From NCBI GenBank assembly GCA_033558025.1, contig JAUCEF010000017.1, forward strand, positions 3,162,001-3,226,000: 64,000 nucleotides of DNA. Direction: 5' to 3'. Below the pieces are notes generated by a model. It ran no database searches, was not told where the DNA came from, and saw nothing but the letters and a program-made list of their open reading frames with translations. This document shows positions 15,001-21,887 of this stretch, in pieces; the stretch's first letter is position 1, and every line of letters starts with the position of its first letter. The translations under genes were made by a program, and so were the position numbers. This DNA comes from Phytophthora sp. 'mugwort'. Lineage: Eukaryota > Oomycota > Peronosporomycetes > Peronosporales > Peronosporaceae.

Positions 15001-18000
15001 AATAGACGTTGTTCTTGAGACATCGACTGTCCCAATAGTGGATAAACGCTCCAGACGTTCCTTTACCGAGTTCAAGCCAAGAGCTTCAGCATCCCATCGG
15101 AGGTTTTCCGTCGTCTCTCCACCAAAGGATAATTTGAAATATCCACTCAGTGTTCGGGAATCTGCAAAGCTCCGTAGCCGTTGAATCTCCGGAAGGCCCT
15201 TGCTGGCCGACGTTGTGATGGTTTGTTGCTCCTGAGTTCCTTCAGCTCGATACCACTCGACTTTGTATTGATCCACACTACACGCGTGTCCATCCACTGC
15301 ACTAGCGCCCCACGTTACTGCTAGCGTCGTCCCATCCACCACACTGGCAACTACAGAAAGCGGCGGCGGTGGCTGTCCGCACGTGACAGCGCTAGCGAGT
15401 GGCGACGTGGCAGATCCGAAGCCGTCGGCGTTGTAAGCCATCACGTGGGCGAAATACCGGACGCCTGGACGCAGCCCCGTCAGTGTAAAGCGGAACGGGT
15501 CCGACCCGATCACTTTGTTCGCCACGCGGACCACAGCGTTCGTTCCCGTGAGCTGTGAAGCGGCCACGGTCATGGTGAAAATGTTGCCGGCGCCTACCAT
15601 CTCGTGGCCTCGAAGATACGCAAACGTGACAGACCAGACAGCCGTCTGAACCACCCGGTTTCGAGCCGCTTTCGTCACTTTGATCGAGTACGTGGAGCTT
15701 GTCGCTTGCAACGCCGCTTGCATGTCAAGTGCCGATGCGCTGACGTCGAGTACGCGCGTCGTTTTGCCATTAAACGCCAGTGTAAACGAACCAGCTACGG
15801 GGGAGACACTGTCTGTAAACACTTCTTGGACTTCGTGCGTAAAGTCACCGATCGCGAGATCCCGACAGCCCTGCACGACTTCGACGACGCGGACTTGAGG
15901 AAAATCACCGGTTAATTGTGTGCCATCAGCGACGAGAAGTGCTAAATCGCCACGATTGTGTAAGAACGTTATCTTCCATGTAAATCCCCATGATACGCGT
16001 GTCCGAGTGACTTTAACAGGGTCCACCGCGACGCTCGACGTGTCAGTGACGCCAGCCACGGCGTCCGTCATGTCGCTAGTGCTGCAGTCAAACGGCAGTG
16101 CAGACGTCGTGTGGCCTCCCCACGACAGCGTAAAGGTCCCTCCAGCGCCGACTGAGCTACGGTAGCTGGTGGTCACTTGCTGTACCTCAATTTTCTCTTG
16201 AATGCTCGCCACTCCATAGTCGAGACTCAAGCTGCTAAAAGATGGCGAGGAATCCCATTCAATGCGGTACATGGTCACTCTCGCTCCTCCAGAATACACC
16301 GGAGCCCAGTAATTAATCGACAACCACGTCGAGCCATGGAATTCGCCTAGAGCGACACCCGTAGGTGGAGTAGGGACGACAGACTTGGCTGCTGTCTGAG
16401 CCTGGAAAACTGTCACCGAGTCGCTGATGCCTCTGGAATTCTGGGCGGAAATACGGAATGCGTACGCTTGACTGCTCTCGAGGATGAGACTGGTTTGTCT
16501 CGTCACTGCGACGGCATTATTACCGTGTACAGACGCCTGGAGGTTGGTCGTAGCAGGCGTGACAACCAGTAGCGGCAGCGTCTTCATCGGATACGTCCCC
16601 CAGAACGAGATCGTGTGGATCACAGTGCTGCCACGTATGACGGAGGTTACACTCACACCGTCCACACTATCGAGACTTTCCAGTGCTTTCTTCATCTCAC
16701 CATTCATAGTCGTCCACGGGATGTTTGTCGCACTAGAACTACCAGTATCTAAAATCATTTCGCCTGCAAAACTTAACGTGTAACTAGTCGCAAGTCCGAC
16801 ATTTTCAACTTCTAGTAGAATGGTTTGAATCGAAACAGGGTTCCCAATAGTAACCACGTTTGGAGATAGAGCTGTCGGGCTCCTGGTACCGATTCGAGCG
16901 TCTGTGCCGCGCCAATCATGTTCTGGAACGGCGTCAAACGTGTCCAAACTTCCAGTATACGAACGGAACACGAGGTTCCACTTCCGACCAGTGGAAAGAT
17001 GATACACGAGCGTTCTCGTGATACTATCAGAGAAACTTCCACTCACTTCGATGTACCTCTCATCAATGGCTATGACAGTGTATTTCGTCATATCAGCCGA
17101 CACTGACGGCAGCCACAAATCCTCTCCAACTTGAACGACGTTTCTCCAGTCTTCAGTCGTCTGGAGTCTGTTGTCAAAGACATAAACCTTTGGACTTGCA
17201 GCCACGATATTGTCGCCTGTATACGGTACATCCGTTGTCACGAGCGCCCCAGATACCGCTGTAACCGTGAATTTCGTGCCATTAACGTAAAAAACACTGT
17301 TCACATTGAATCCATGGTCTACAGGCAGTTGAAATGTGCTAGTGGCTTTTGTCACAGCAATGACTTGCAGTAATCGGGTAATACCAGCATATCCCGGCAA
17401 AGGTATCGTCTGTTTGGTGATTAATCCCGCTAAGACTTTATAGTTCTGTGACGCCGTTGTACCAGGAAAAACACTCGTTAAAGTCACGTCAATAGAAGAC
17501 ATTGACTGGATGGTATTCGACGGGTTTGAGCCGATCTCCAGCGTTTCTCCAATAGCGAGAAACCGCGTCGGATCAATTAAAATCCCATCAAGTTGAATAT
17601 TCGTCAATATTTTACTGCCTCCTGTGGCGTCGGCGGTGAGTTCTAAAGAATAAACGCCGACATCATCTGTCTTATCACCGAGAGCTACCACTGAATCTGC
17701 AATTGTCAGTTTCTGTAGTTCTTGAACAACTTTCATATGTGTAGCTGAATACCCAATCGCTTCTGTCGTTTCTCCACTTATTGTCAATCGAAACGAGCCA
17801 CTAATATCATCTTGCTTGGCATCCGTGAAGACGGTAACTGTAGGGTAGACGCTTATAACCGCGTTTTGGCCTGTTAACCGCGAGTGTTGAATGAAAATGG
17901 CATCCTGAGCGTCTTCTTGCTCCTGTGTGAACGTCACATGCCACGCCTTCCCGTAGACACCATACTGACTCACACTGACACGAACTTTAGCTGAAGTAGT

Positions 18001-21000
18001 GATCGATTCGATAGCGTCACGCATCTCCGCAGCTCCAGTGTATTGAAATGGCAGTGGCAGAGTCACTTTACCCAAATATGATAAGGTGAAGGAGCCTCCG
18101 ATAATACTCGACGCGTCTGCGAGGATTGTCTGGATCCCAGCTTGTCCTTTAGAGCATGCACCTTCATATTTTATAGTATGAACTTGTCCATATACTGGTA
18201 GATTTGCTGGTGTCCAGGGATCACAAATACCAGCTCCAAAGTCCGAGAGATCGAACTGTAATGTCGGCCACTGACGTGTGGGATATTGACCCCAGAAACG
18301 CACTTGGTAGTCGTGAAAGTCTAAAATCTTTAACGAACGAGCTTCGTTACTGAAAAACTCACAGGATCCGACAACAGACACAGAGATCTTCGTGGTTCCT
18401 GTTGCTGGCGTGGTATTAATGATAAATTCGCATGAATGTCTGGAGAAATCATTCGGGTTCCGACTAACTTGGATAATGGTATTCTCGACTAAAACACCCG
18501 TTTCGAGACTGGTGAAGGGACTAGCAACCGAGAGTTCGCCGGTGTTATCATAATCCGTCACTTTTGACGTCGCAGAACCCGATAGAACCGCCACTTTGAA
18601 GGCACGAACCTCTTCCACAGTCACTTTGGACACGAGTTCGAGAGCTTCTAACTTCGCTTTCATAGTACTAGGCGTGTCTATATTCCCCAACGTGATACAG
18701 TCTGTTGTCTCACTCCCTAACTGGAGCTTAAACGTGCCTCCTGTAGCTGTCGTCGGCGCAAAGAGTCGAACAACTTGAACCGATGAAGGTGCTCCCACGA
18801 CGTACGTATCACACACTCGCTCGTCACTATTAACCTCAAAAAATCCATAATGATCAGCAGAGACAGCAGCTTGGCCAGTCTTGATCCCAAATGTCGTTGA
18901 AGCCAAGGCTGCACTTGTTGTGACGGAAGTCAGTGATGAAATGAACTGAAGTCCTGGATATTTCCTATCGATAATATCTCCAACGTCATTATCGAAAGAA
19001 ATCGTCCACTCATATCCATACGGACCATGTTGAGTCCCCGAGTCGTCAAGCTTGAGTACCCCCGCATTGGCCGTAAAGTCTTGTACTCCATGTCCTGGTT
19101 CTACGTCGATTGTCGTACTACCTTCAGCGGGCTGCACTCTCACAATGAATCGTTTCCCGCCTACATCAATGCGTTCTCCCTTTGTGAGCATCTCGCATTG
19201 AAGAGCAGTCAGTGGAGCCGTCGTGACACGGTTATTAGCGGCTGACAAACTCGTCCCAGAGCCATCCACGACCACATACAGCGCTCGTGTGACGGATACC
19301 GGACGTACTGAAGGAAGACTGTTGAAAGCTCTTTGAAGAGCGCTAGCGGTCGTGTGTACTGACAGCAATGACGTGACGTCGTCTCCATACTGCAAGCGAA
19401 AAGTACCCGTGACGTCGTTCTCGAGCGAACTAAACACGAAAACTCTTTTAGTCGCAACTTTTCCGAATGATTCACCCACTGCATACTCAATTAAGTACTT
19501 GGAGACAGGATCTCCATGATCTACTGGACTGGAGAGACGAAGCTCCAGTTGGGAACCAGATAGCGGCCACATTCCATTGACACTTGGAGGATCAGGTGAC
19601 GTCGAGACAGCCGTTAAAAGAGGTAACGCACCTCGTCCAATCTGCTGCAAATCTGTGGTACTTGTGCTGTACCCATTCTCGTTCCGAGCAAATGCACGCA
19701 CATAGTACTCTTGACCTGGATCCAGTCCTTGGATAATTGTCTCGAAAGCGACATCCACACCTTGTACAACTTCTAAAATCTTGACATTTACTCCCGTACC
19801 TTTCAGTAACGAGTCATCATCGACTACAAATAATGGCAAGTCTCCAAGATTCGACAAAAAAGTGATCGTCCACGTCGCTCCAAAGTCGTCATTTGTTCTT
19901 CGAGTCACGTTTAATCGCCCAACTGTAGCGAGGTTTTGAAGCTTGGTCCGTACGTCGGCTGCCGTGTCGTCAAAGTTGATCATAGCTCCCCCCACAGACT
20001 GGAAACTAACAGCAAACGAGCCGCTAATATCATCAGCCGTTGCCGTCGTAGAGATCGTCTGCACTTCATTTATCACTCCGCTAACCTCTTGAGAAGCGAC
20101 AATAGCATTAGCCGCATAATCTCCTTGAATCCCCGTCAAAGTTGTCACAAAAGTTTCGTCTTTTATGACTGATGCTGTCACTGTACAAGTGGAACAGACG
20201 GCACCATACACATCCACAAACTTCATAGCCCCTGGCTGTTTATCGACACGAAGGTTCACGTTATCAAGAGATTGGAACGTAACATACCAACGATATCCGT
20301 TCGTTCTCGTGGGGCCAATACGCGACACGTCAATGGACCCGGCACCTGGTAAAGCACCGAGCGCTCGCTTCATCTCGTTTGCTTCTACGTTCACACTCAC
20401 CGTCGTCTTTTTCCGCGCGAATGCTGTTATATGCAGTGTTGTATCACCAGTCCAAGTCGCATCAAGTGTCATACTGTTGGTAGCGATATTCGTTACTTTG
20501 AAAACTTTGGCACCGATTTGAATCTCTTCATCTACTGCAATTTTAAGGCTAAAATCACTCGAGGTGGTGATTAAATTGGAGGTTTTTGTGACTTGAACGT
20601 TGCCCAGCGCTGTATCCATCAGTTCAATTGCAGCATCCGCAGCTCCACGAATATGATAAGAATCTAACGGTAATTCAGAGTCTGTAAACGGAGCAGTGGC
20701 GTGTACGGTGAATTCTTCTCCTTTGATCCGCACGCGGTCTCCTCGATTCACTCGTCCCAGCATTGACGCGCTTGTCTTCACTGTTCTCGTTCCTGGGGCT
20801 ACGTCGGCTGTAATTCCAGGGTTGGTATCCACCCAATCTCCTTCAAAGCCTACAGATAAATCAAACATCCCTCCTAGTACTTTCATATTCGAACTGTCGG
20901 TCGAGATTATCTCCCACACTTCTGGATAAAATCCAGATACTCCCGTGGTACCGTGAGCTCCCTCAAATGACAATACACGATTCGGTGGTCGAGTAGCTTG

Positions 21001-21543
21001 ACACCCCGTCGTGCTCCCTGTCAACAAGTTCGACTGCTGTCCACTGACGAGATATGCGCCGTCGAACGTGATAGTGTAAACGAATCCGTTCTTCGCAGCG
21101 TTGTAGAACGACCTCGAGACCGCAACGCTGTCCACATTGGGCAATTGTTCCAGCGCCGTCTCAAACTCCACGTCACTGGCATTCCATGGGATACACAACG
21201 TCACTTCAGAGCCTAAATGGTTCGTAAACGTGACCTTGTAGCCGCCCGCGAGGATGGGGCCATTGGCCACCACAGAGAACGTCTGTACCTCGTCGATCCG
21301 TCGTGCTACCTCCACCTTGTATCCGAGTACGGGTGCCCCATTGACGCCTTCAGGTTTGACATTTAATGGCTTGGAAAATTGCACGCGTATCGACGTGTCG
21401 CTTGCGGGTGACACGAAAATCTTCTCGGGTGGGCCGGGGACGTCCTCGGGGACGAAGAACTCGGCCCGAACAAGAGCAAGCAGCAGCCCCAGGCCGAGAA
21501 GCAGAACCCGAGCACCGGTCCATAGTGTTACGATGTGGTGCAT
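1..21543 (-). CDS. Giant secreted FN3 and novel-module repeat protein (C-terminus outside window)
   Basis: One frame stays open from the ATG at 21543-21541 to the left edge: at least 7,181 codons and no stop. I checked the frame at 21543, 2463 and 3; no other minus-strand ORF shares it. Residues 1-27 form a signal peptide (hydrophobic run LLLGLGLLLAL, likely cleavage after VRA), so the product should enter the secretory pathway. The body alternates fibronectin type III domains (for example near 21450, 16300, 14000, 13500, 2500, 1200 and 200) with about 35 copies of a roughly 90-110 residue module. In the module, a GTFTLSF strand is followed by an amphipathic stretch (IPWDASA..ALE.L) and a core like GYTWTITFLDYRGDVPTL (near 5300). 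I do not recognise this module. No membrane segment appears in the visible part. A cell-surface, adhesion or flagellar-coat role is inference only. There are no introns, although the neighbouring genes have three to ten. Confidence 0.9.
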   Translation of the reverse strand, partial: MHHIVTLWTGARVLLLGLGLLLALVRAEFFVPEDVPGPPEKIFVSPASDTSIRVQFSKPLNVKPEGVNGAPVLGYKVEVARRIDEVQTFSVVANGPILAGGYKVTFTNHLGSEVTLCIPWNASDVEFETALEQLPNVDSVAVSRSFYNAAKNGFVYTITFDGAYLVSGQQSNLLTGSTTGCQATRPPNRVLSFEGAHGTTGVSGFYPEVWEIISTDSSNMKVLGGMFDLSVGFEGDWVDTNPGITADVAPGTRTVKTSASMLGRVNRGDRVRIKGEEFTVHATAPFTDSELPLDSYHIRGAADAAIELMDTALGNVQVTKTSNLITTSSDFSLKIAVDEEIQIGAKVFKVTNIATNSMTLDATWTGDTTLHITAFARKKTTVSVNVEANEMKRALGALPGAGSIDVSRIGPTRTNGYRWYVTFQSLDNVNLRVDKQPGAMKFVDVYGAVCSTCTVTASVIKDETFVTTLTGIQGDYAANAIVASQEVSGVINEVQTISTTATADDISGSFAVSFQSVGGAMINFDDTAADVRTKLQNLATVGRLNVTRRTNDDFGATWTITFLSNLGDLPLFVVDDDSLLKGTGVNVKILEVVQGVDVAFETIIQGLDPGQEYYVRAFARNENGYSTSTTDLQQIGRGALPLLTAVSTSPDPPSVNGMWPLSGSQLELRLSSPVDHGDPVSKYLIEYAVGESFGKVATKRVFVFSSLENDVTGTFRLQYGDDVTSLLSVHTTASALQRAFNSLPSVRPVSVTRALYVVVDGSGTSLSAANNRVTTAPLTALQCEMLTKGERIDVGGKRFIVRVQPAEGSTTIDVEPGHGVQDFTANAGVLKLDDSGTQHGPYGYEWTISFDNDVGDIIDRKYPGLQFISSLTSVTTSAALASTTFGIKTGQAAVSADHYGFFEVNSDERVCDTYVVGAPSSVQVVRLFAPTTATGGTFKLQLGSETTDCITLGNIDTPSTMKAKLEALELVSKVTVEEVRAFKVAVLSGSATSKVTDYDNTGELSVASPFTSLETGVLVENTIIQVSRNPNDFSRHSCEFIINTTPATGTTKISVSVVGSCEFFSNEARSLKILDFHDYQVRFWGQYPTRQWPTLQFDLSDFGAGICDPWTPANLPVYGQVHTIKYEGACSKGQAGIQTILADASSIIGGSFTLSYLGKVTLPLPFQYTGAAEMRDAIESITTSAKVRVSVSQYGVYGKAWHVTFTQEQEDAQDAIFIQHSRLTGQNAVISVYPTVTVFTDAKQDDISGSFRLTISGETTEAIGYSATHMKVVQELQKLTIADSVVALGDKTDDVGVYSLELTADATGGSKILTNIQLDGILIDPTRFLAIGETLEIGSNPSNTIQSMSSIDVTLTSVFPGTTASQNYKVLAGLITKQTIPLPGYAGITRLLQVIAVTKATSTFQLPVDHGFNVNSVFYVNGTKFTVTAVSGALVTTDVPYTGDNIVAASPKVYVFDNRLQTTEDWRNVVQVGEDLWLPSVSADMTKYTVIAIDERYIEVSGSFSDSITRTLVYHLSTGRKWNLVFRSYTGSLDTFDAVPEHDWRGTDARIGTRSPTALSPNVVTIGNPVSIQTILLEVENVGLATSYTLSFAGEMILDTGSSSATNIPWTTMNGEMKKALESLDSVDGVSVTSVIRGSTVIHTISFWGTYPMKTLPLLVVTPATTNLQASVHGNNAVAVTRQTSLILESSQAYAFRISAQNSRGISDSVTVFQAQTAAKSVVPTPPTGVALGEFHGSTWLSINYWAPVYSGGARVTMYRIEWDSSPSFSSLSLDYGVASIQEKIEVQQVTTSYRSSVGAGGTFTLSWGGHTTSALPFDCSTSDMTDAVAGVTDTSSVAVDPVKVTRTRVSWGFTWKITFLHNRGDLALLVADGTQLTGDFPQVRVVEVVQGCRDLAIGDFTHEVQEVFTDSVSPVAGSFTLAFNGKTTRVLDVSASALDMQAALQATSSTYSIKVTKAARNRVVQTAVWSVTFAYLRGHEMVGAGNIFTMTVAASQLTGTNAVVRVANKVIGSDPFRFTLTGLRPGVRYFAHVMAYNADGFGSATSPLASAVTCGQPPPPLSVVASVVDGTTLAVTWGASAVDGHACSVDQYKVEWYRAEGTQEQQTITTSASKGLPEIQRLRSFADSRTLSGYFKLSFGGETTENLRWDAEALGLNSVKERLERLSTIGTVDVSRTTSIRVSGLLVTANGTTVTWHTASSATIAETKLAKDDIIWIAGNERILTAVLTTTSFTIDTDLEVTIPVPVFKSAYGYEWQITFLAGHIGPQQVLQVSPSDSWTGNNPGLVVDVVQKGLQPISGTFRLAFASGGLSDTTPALPHDSSAMAIQTALENLVTIGAVNVTRSANGYGYNWAVTFLSEFKNDVSLLRVDGTELQGPGARVLTARTFAGSQPSFYCERDGVAGAAVELPPGTRRYVIPGLQTGQPYAVRVRAHNEQGYGYAASSSPVFQTPRTTSSVPQDVELLVLSSKSLKLRWLAPLTDGGTAILSYRIQWDTSSTFANVNTPNYDFQTVVKVSATDAGPYFYNLWTPVLTTYYVRILAMNDQGDGVYGLPVPKYARPMDRTPGRVENATATVLSSYAILVEWEASSTDKFYYGGDGGLPITQYMIEWDPSPAFDSPAAFGLVDGTERSFLIGGDDAVTGVRSDILVAGSSYSLRITAFNAKGSGAPRLTVPSSVVVTNQPPSAPQNLTLRVESATSVKAKWTNPLFDGGSSLKSYKIQWDEQEDFSSGQSASTTIPIVREMQSVVLQSDVVNEEQFVEVTVEVVNEEQEVRSTFTGMDEIQVITTSNEAVRDEVQKVVTSAQDINEIQELRLDDDDVDEIQAIRTTISEGFEVQDVTIGVQRVNEVQNLTLEFPGGVGNTASITGTVSLTFDTSVCTYCPATTKQSADTADLLVSIQETIDTTAAGTVKAELEKLVNIDTVDVSRTTIKAGTGTTGDDLTYIYWITFTGNDVGGDVALLTVGGTLTFNGNVIVPVLREETPGNELTFDSLLPAASSFFSLVYTCESYSDPNAASTFSAACTPTDLLCASCVTDFNGLTFTVTGDLSQVTPGSKLIAGVCSFEAHVVTLAAGTITLAPEDPGVLCSPFTGATFSLYRAPQIRISSIPVKSSVAVAVDGSDVQTALNVTDLLDATTVERTLAVTSDFVGAIYSVTFTKRTGKIPLLECDESNLIPSQAGTNVTCLVTRKTTGSMLTGTFKVGLVSQEDTDAADTNAAYSDAVTEYSAEMPWDVSESMMENVLGAVTDQETGTSVFGTVQVRRSAYSASGNKWSGGFTWQMTFKTRGWDIPTIKVVSTGLGSSDSMLYTPQVSIGDATHALLNPSVACTNGNQVGGTMTFSFGSVTDETCTIGVDTSLEKLDEEIRDTAFESFFQNSLKIPSIIITRSAASQARGFNWTIEFIDDSTPGDLDNLELVTQLTSTTGSNNGRTIVNEIQKGNELAGAFQLVFNGETTGPILATADATAVQAQLNSLRTIKPSSVIVSRGSPTSSQVFGYTWFITFRSSVWADPTMDHSAGIEGNWKGAAAAWDDVWESGYSKAWGRHVGHTFLLTCDKSSLVTTIHDGSQSCVTDVVTEGVGPLAGSFSVSLDSRGSPHLAVRTVVTSDPIAHNAVATKQESGQTGTSVEEILERMANVGDVDVSRSMVDRMTGGYEWTVTFLRDASDATHPCEQLEPLGDGTDVCNSPGDLPEMTTIETLLKGSTQHATASTRQDGAILRGDFTSFQVLGDAGVAQRYSVRLNCANAVGTSCTVTTLAIASGADTIASHLLVNDRFIVGTITSCVFQVVSVSPPDIHVQLLVCDDLNAGNTATALGISILVPWNGDGQLVQRVLEASATGSGRKVSVEKRVHGRYGDMSWRVRFISNPSSTPPGAGDIPAITASFASETTLFTDPISVLETTKGSEGLSGSFTLDFHSSFGPRAMAFNEEPTRMEQKINEMDTIGRVTVQRMNYPSVETGCMDSLCSGGWDDVPVENSGTRGGFRWRIRFLRVTGEHEGVTFPPGSGNLDQFTVNYMTSLHGNGRSIAVYTDTAGSLPLLGSFALSTANAQTPLLLYSSTAEAVKQGIEAMDLVGEVDVTQGYLLTQKLPGVTAKISRDAFTATISGVDDIREYLSPTDPIRFGSSSIENLVGSNGDAPFTALSETSVVTVSALSPIVVAVAPASTKLLYPAMQLRIDGLPYEIQRSGHEIQTLTAAIPTASWTASQHVDYYGLTLSRAGVTYGPTGCLTVSEQARTLQTALFGLLLAIDVNSEMDDVLVSRSERVVLGTKTGYVYSVYFLGDAVAGDVATLQPTSASCTGVADATVTVKVVTQGGNLPHQRLSLATDSGQVLDTNGYYKMSLDGKETDCILWGAPASDLKEALETTLSTGKVLVTRRGGGSSQTELQRLRMTAEAEVTSDSSGLFQLQFTHAGATSATNCIRYGVSALELQKELNSLSNLDLAVDHINVTRDGDGSSTWGFGYEYLIHFRGPVTGGYSPVIGDVPLLQVVNVGQSPCSSTAVGGHPALIMETVRHGSPGYTYDVYFMEYTTTARVAPIWLQHEGEGSVCMTGWVSNGGSVRRASMETIEAGGSSDVQVLIVKDKTATDTFQLIFGGKTTTCVAFSAGASVLESALNALDTIGSDGVFVARDTDVNVVPNGYIYRVTFVGDLVTGKVPLLTVRGSNAACTIATVTTNVVVTSERERGRNSGAFALTTVYNGEAPGARHVAYSISQQFRVRSEQFEVQRLIVVNTANDIAPGATYTLSVQGQTTASLAWDASERAMETALAVSGMTAGDITVTRRTDSTLALHGFVYTIYFSGASVTGDIASITKGILTSFGSGDVVVSTIRDGIDGAPSFFRNSIPLARLDDPTVASSYLASATSLDVFKVNGFLWTIKFKSALGNLPQLGKQTKALAAGTLTVVDDFIAGSASNSYVTPNLLAGITYHVHVAALTDIGTGPFTASSFILPSGAASAVQNIAAGYALYEHEVQEIRLAASHVIEIQEITTEAASIAEVQTLRTFAAPSCATGGCIQGSLAFRVPTVQTVTIAADATITSGTFTLTFTREEQDDANLGSFKTIGAATAAIPWNADAKAVKDALTTVADAAVTADDVVVSRDGDASEEFDYGYVFQITFVGPKVAGETSLITCQRTFVTTGSAASRCAVTMPTDAAMGTDTAVQQVIVAANKPLVAGSYSLEFTHLGAPKTSACIPFDASASTMRATLEAMSNIDKVYVTRERDAMNALNGFVYHLFFHGNGVYGDVNRLRFIPCTAFQTQEKNALTTVGVDGKVEIEMVDYGGFNAANTFVDAASATAAQLTTDLDRLPVFRSVLVSQSLVDEQGGYLWTVAFKDSEGDLPQFICAVDAAFQLVAGAGCETDTLTDGNVLSGTFLLEASSPIPFNADAGTMKTALEAMSWVGTVQVKQSAPSPQLGYTWTITFLDYRGDVPTLQVTSSLVGTGSRVSVREVRKGNALGGTFTLSYQSVVTAPIDWNALETATKSSADGSSMQEKLEALDVVGRVNVERVGPDQEGGYAWMITFLDNILNSGDLPLLQGNASGLTGEGVVVFTKEVRKGSNAVGDQLWLSFDPPATDNGSPITKYQVRWDTSSTFKANPADVFISDADIFYRTQRITTNAPSLAWSKNKLQVKTSDVQKLTILTAGTFTLKFRGVETVTLTAVAAGTTAGATTMAGLKAALEALSSVGSVDISAVTTATVLAVNAEFQLTFTTLPGALPLIQSSDNSVAFVVGIQTGATNFRKEVVVFTCTASQGMVRFTSNGEYTDVAFNAALTDVETSLLTLFGVEAESISVSSAAQSVLCKTATSSEIKIVFDRVYADINLSITKGVDVGADAAIVLNTDASINGVYNDDHALTMSGTFQVGYHGQYTRPLNAESSADQLRYALEDLDTIQTVGVIREKSFQALPGKVDVTQGEIFVTCSAGETCTFESAAYGLPGYEIRIGGDWYTVRTDLNSPGLHPTRLYLGDLNGREVAYRGATQTRITVYEWTKGYVWIVDLLSVTSPLSYIRAKVPRLYPVDAIVRIHGDSCDKCYYLPSHTSKTLITGQQYYIQVYAYNANGKGESPEGAVITATPRQVPDAPSNVDLLVVSGHEIEVFFSPPSLAASNMSPKSNTDISSYIVQWDVDRSFKHGLVVCTACAKALTGIVLTVTKSLSELLSAGSEFTILELGCVLEVSKVVSSAVVQVTGSHSCENFNNRVYSLAYYVFPPVEVAGARIQGSPPFRYLISNLVVGTNYYVRVAAVNSVPVQQIALDGVPPDNRKWSSPLAVVTKDRAPDAPLAVELYPYSGTILLLQVQPSTRDGKGTGGAAIAAFWIDLDTVSTFDSATKNAPIEVLLSSGSIPELFAGGPRIYYLTGLTTGTRYFAQVKAKNSVGYSRARIAPAPVAPTRHADGPINAKVTTLTSSSTPIESATVTWQKPAFNGGLGLTSYKIEWWRAQSRPEVQVIELKWLTMPTVLPFALSFRGGKSEYVGRDVSAENLRSALMNIAAGTALPMGHVEVSRSTINNNLGYQWTVTFANVDMNAGDQPLLQLEIGGVVGSSDVTGRVFELTSGIIAPSSTTFPGKMEVQVLVSYHATKPVGGYFRLGYKGSAWTNYLPATISAANLKLALEALPTIGVVNVKVEAMAFAGNAFNYGNVWTITYLSNVGNLPSLTVEPSKLTPADAFLGVKDGDNTVDGDGVLCLPGSDLVTCPGSWPAVLGSIRQQGAPHQSVVELAVPGEAAVDYTHYETLDAATLTYTIAGLKPGQAYFVAVTAKNAHGLGVRSQASPTSIIPPLQVPGPPTSVSVDVNPGVATQLVATWTAPISDGGSAVRMYRIEYDPSPLFTNRGQQDAWCPVAPTLAVWRVETVRTSAVASTSKIANGYFHLQLTRLNAIELSAPIPWDAVATTREEVGSTTVTSSKVFCTISSPTCTSNANFPFGRLERSGSMQSKLNALTRVTNGVDVQRSVAPAADGGYTWSITFLDPGDSFALAAKTIKLTCADPTLCTSATYDVIVTKVRAGVLPPSCVGSRVVPSVGALNKGQLYNLRVSAYNEVGFGKPGVAPNPQKPMVVPGPATAVTLAVYSVSELVLLFSPPDDSGGDTVTDYEIQYALDSVFTTPTSVVVAILTGMSAPYRRVLSSLTKGTPYFVRIRAKNSQGYGQFQLSSPTKMQPYTTPSAPTQVALGITSATMLTVRW
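12975..13320 (-). repeat. Tandem EVQ-type short repeats inside the giant ORF
   Basis: Residues about 2742-2857 of the giant protein are a run of 16-25 residue units, each centred on E-(V/I/E)-Q followed by alternating hydrophobic residues (DINEIQELRL, VDEIQAIRTT, FEVQDVTIG, VNEVQNLTLEF). Single EVQ strands precede many full modules elsewhere in the protein (for example VINEVQTIST near 20060), and another small cluster lies near 6560-6640. They read like repeated first beta-strands of the module without the rest of the domain. Confidence 0.75.
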
Positions 21544-21887
21544 GGAGGATGCAAGGGTCCAAATTTGAAATGGATATGGCGGTGTGAAAGGACGCGGATC
21601 CGCCCCTGCATCATATACAGCGCTTAGGACATGAACACTGTTAGTACAAAATACGAGTGGCGTTCATAGTCTAATAACCGGCCGTCAGATATTTTATTTG
21701 ATTATTCGACTAGAGGTAATATCTGAAATGCATAACTTTAGAACCTAGAGCTAATTCACTCAAACTGCATTTAGAAGTTTAGTTTCGGAGTAGAACAAAA
21801 ATGTAGGTGCTTCTCTATGTAGTCTTGATCATAGGTTTGTAGCTTGTGTCCCGCCTTACCAGACCAAGACAAGCTAGGAGGACCACG
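21544..21887. promoter_or_regulatory. Divergent spacer between the giant ORF and SRP19
   Basis: These 344 bp separate the start of the minus-strand giant gene from the start of the plus-strand SRP19 gene, so they must carry both promoters and 5' leaders. The middle is AT-rich. I see no clear named promoter motif and no ORF. Confidence 0.5.

Noticed and set aside
1..21543. CRISPR-like or other prokaryotic repeat array in the giant repetitive region
   Set aside because: The repetition is at protein level with diverged DNA, and the window is eukaryotic (spliceosomal introns, LTR elements).
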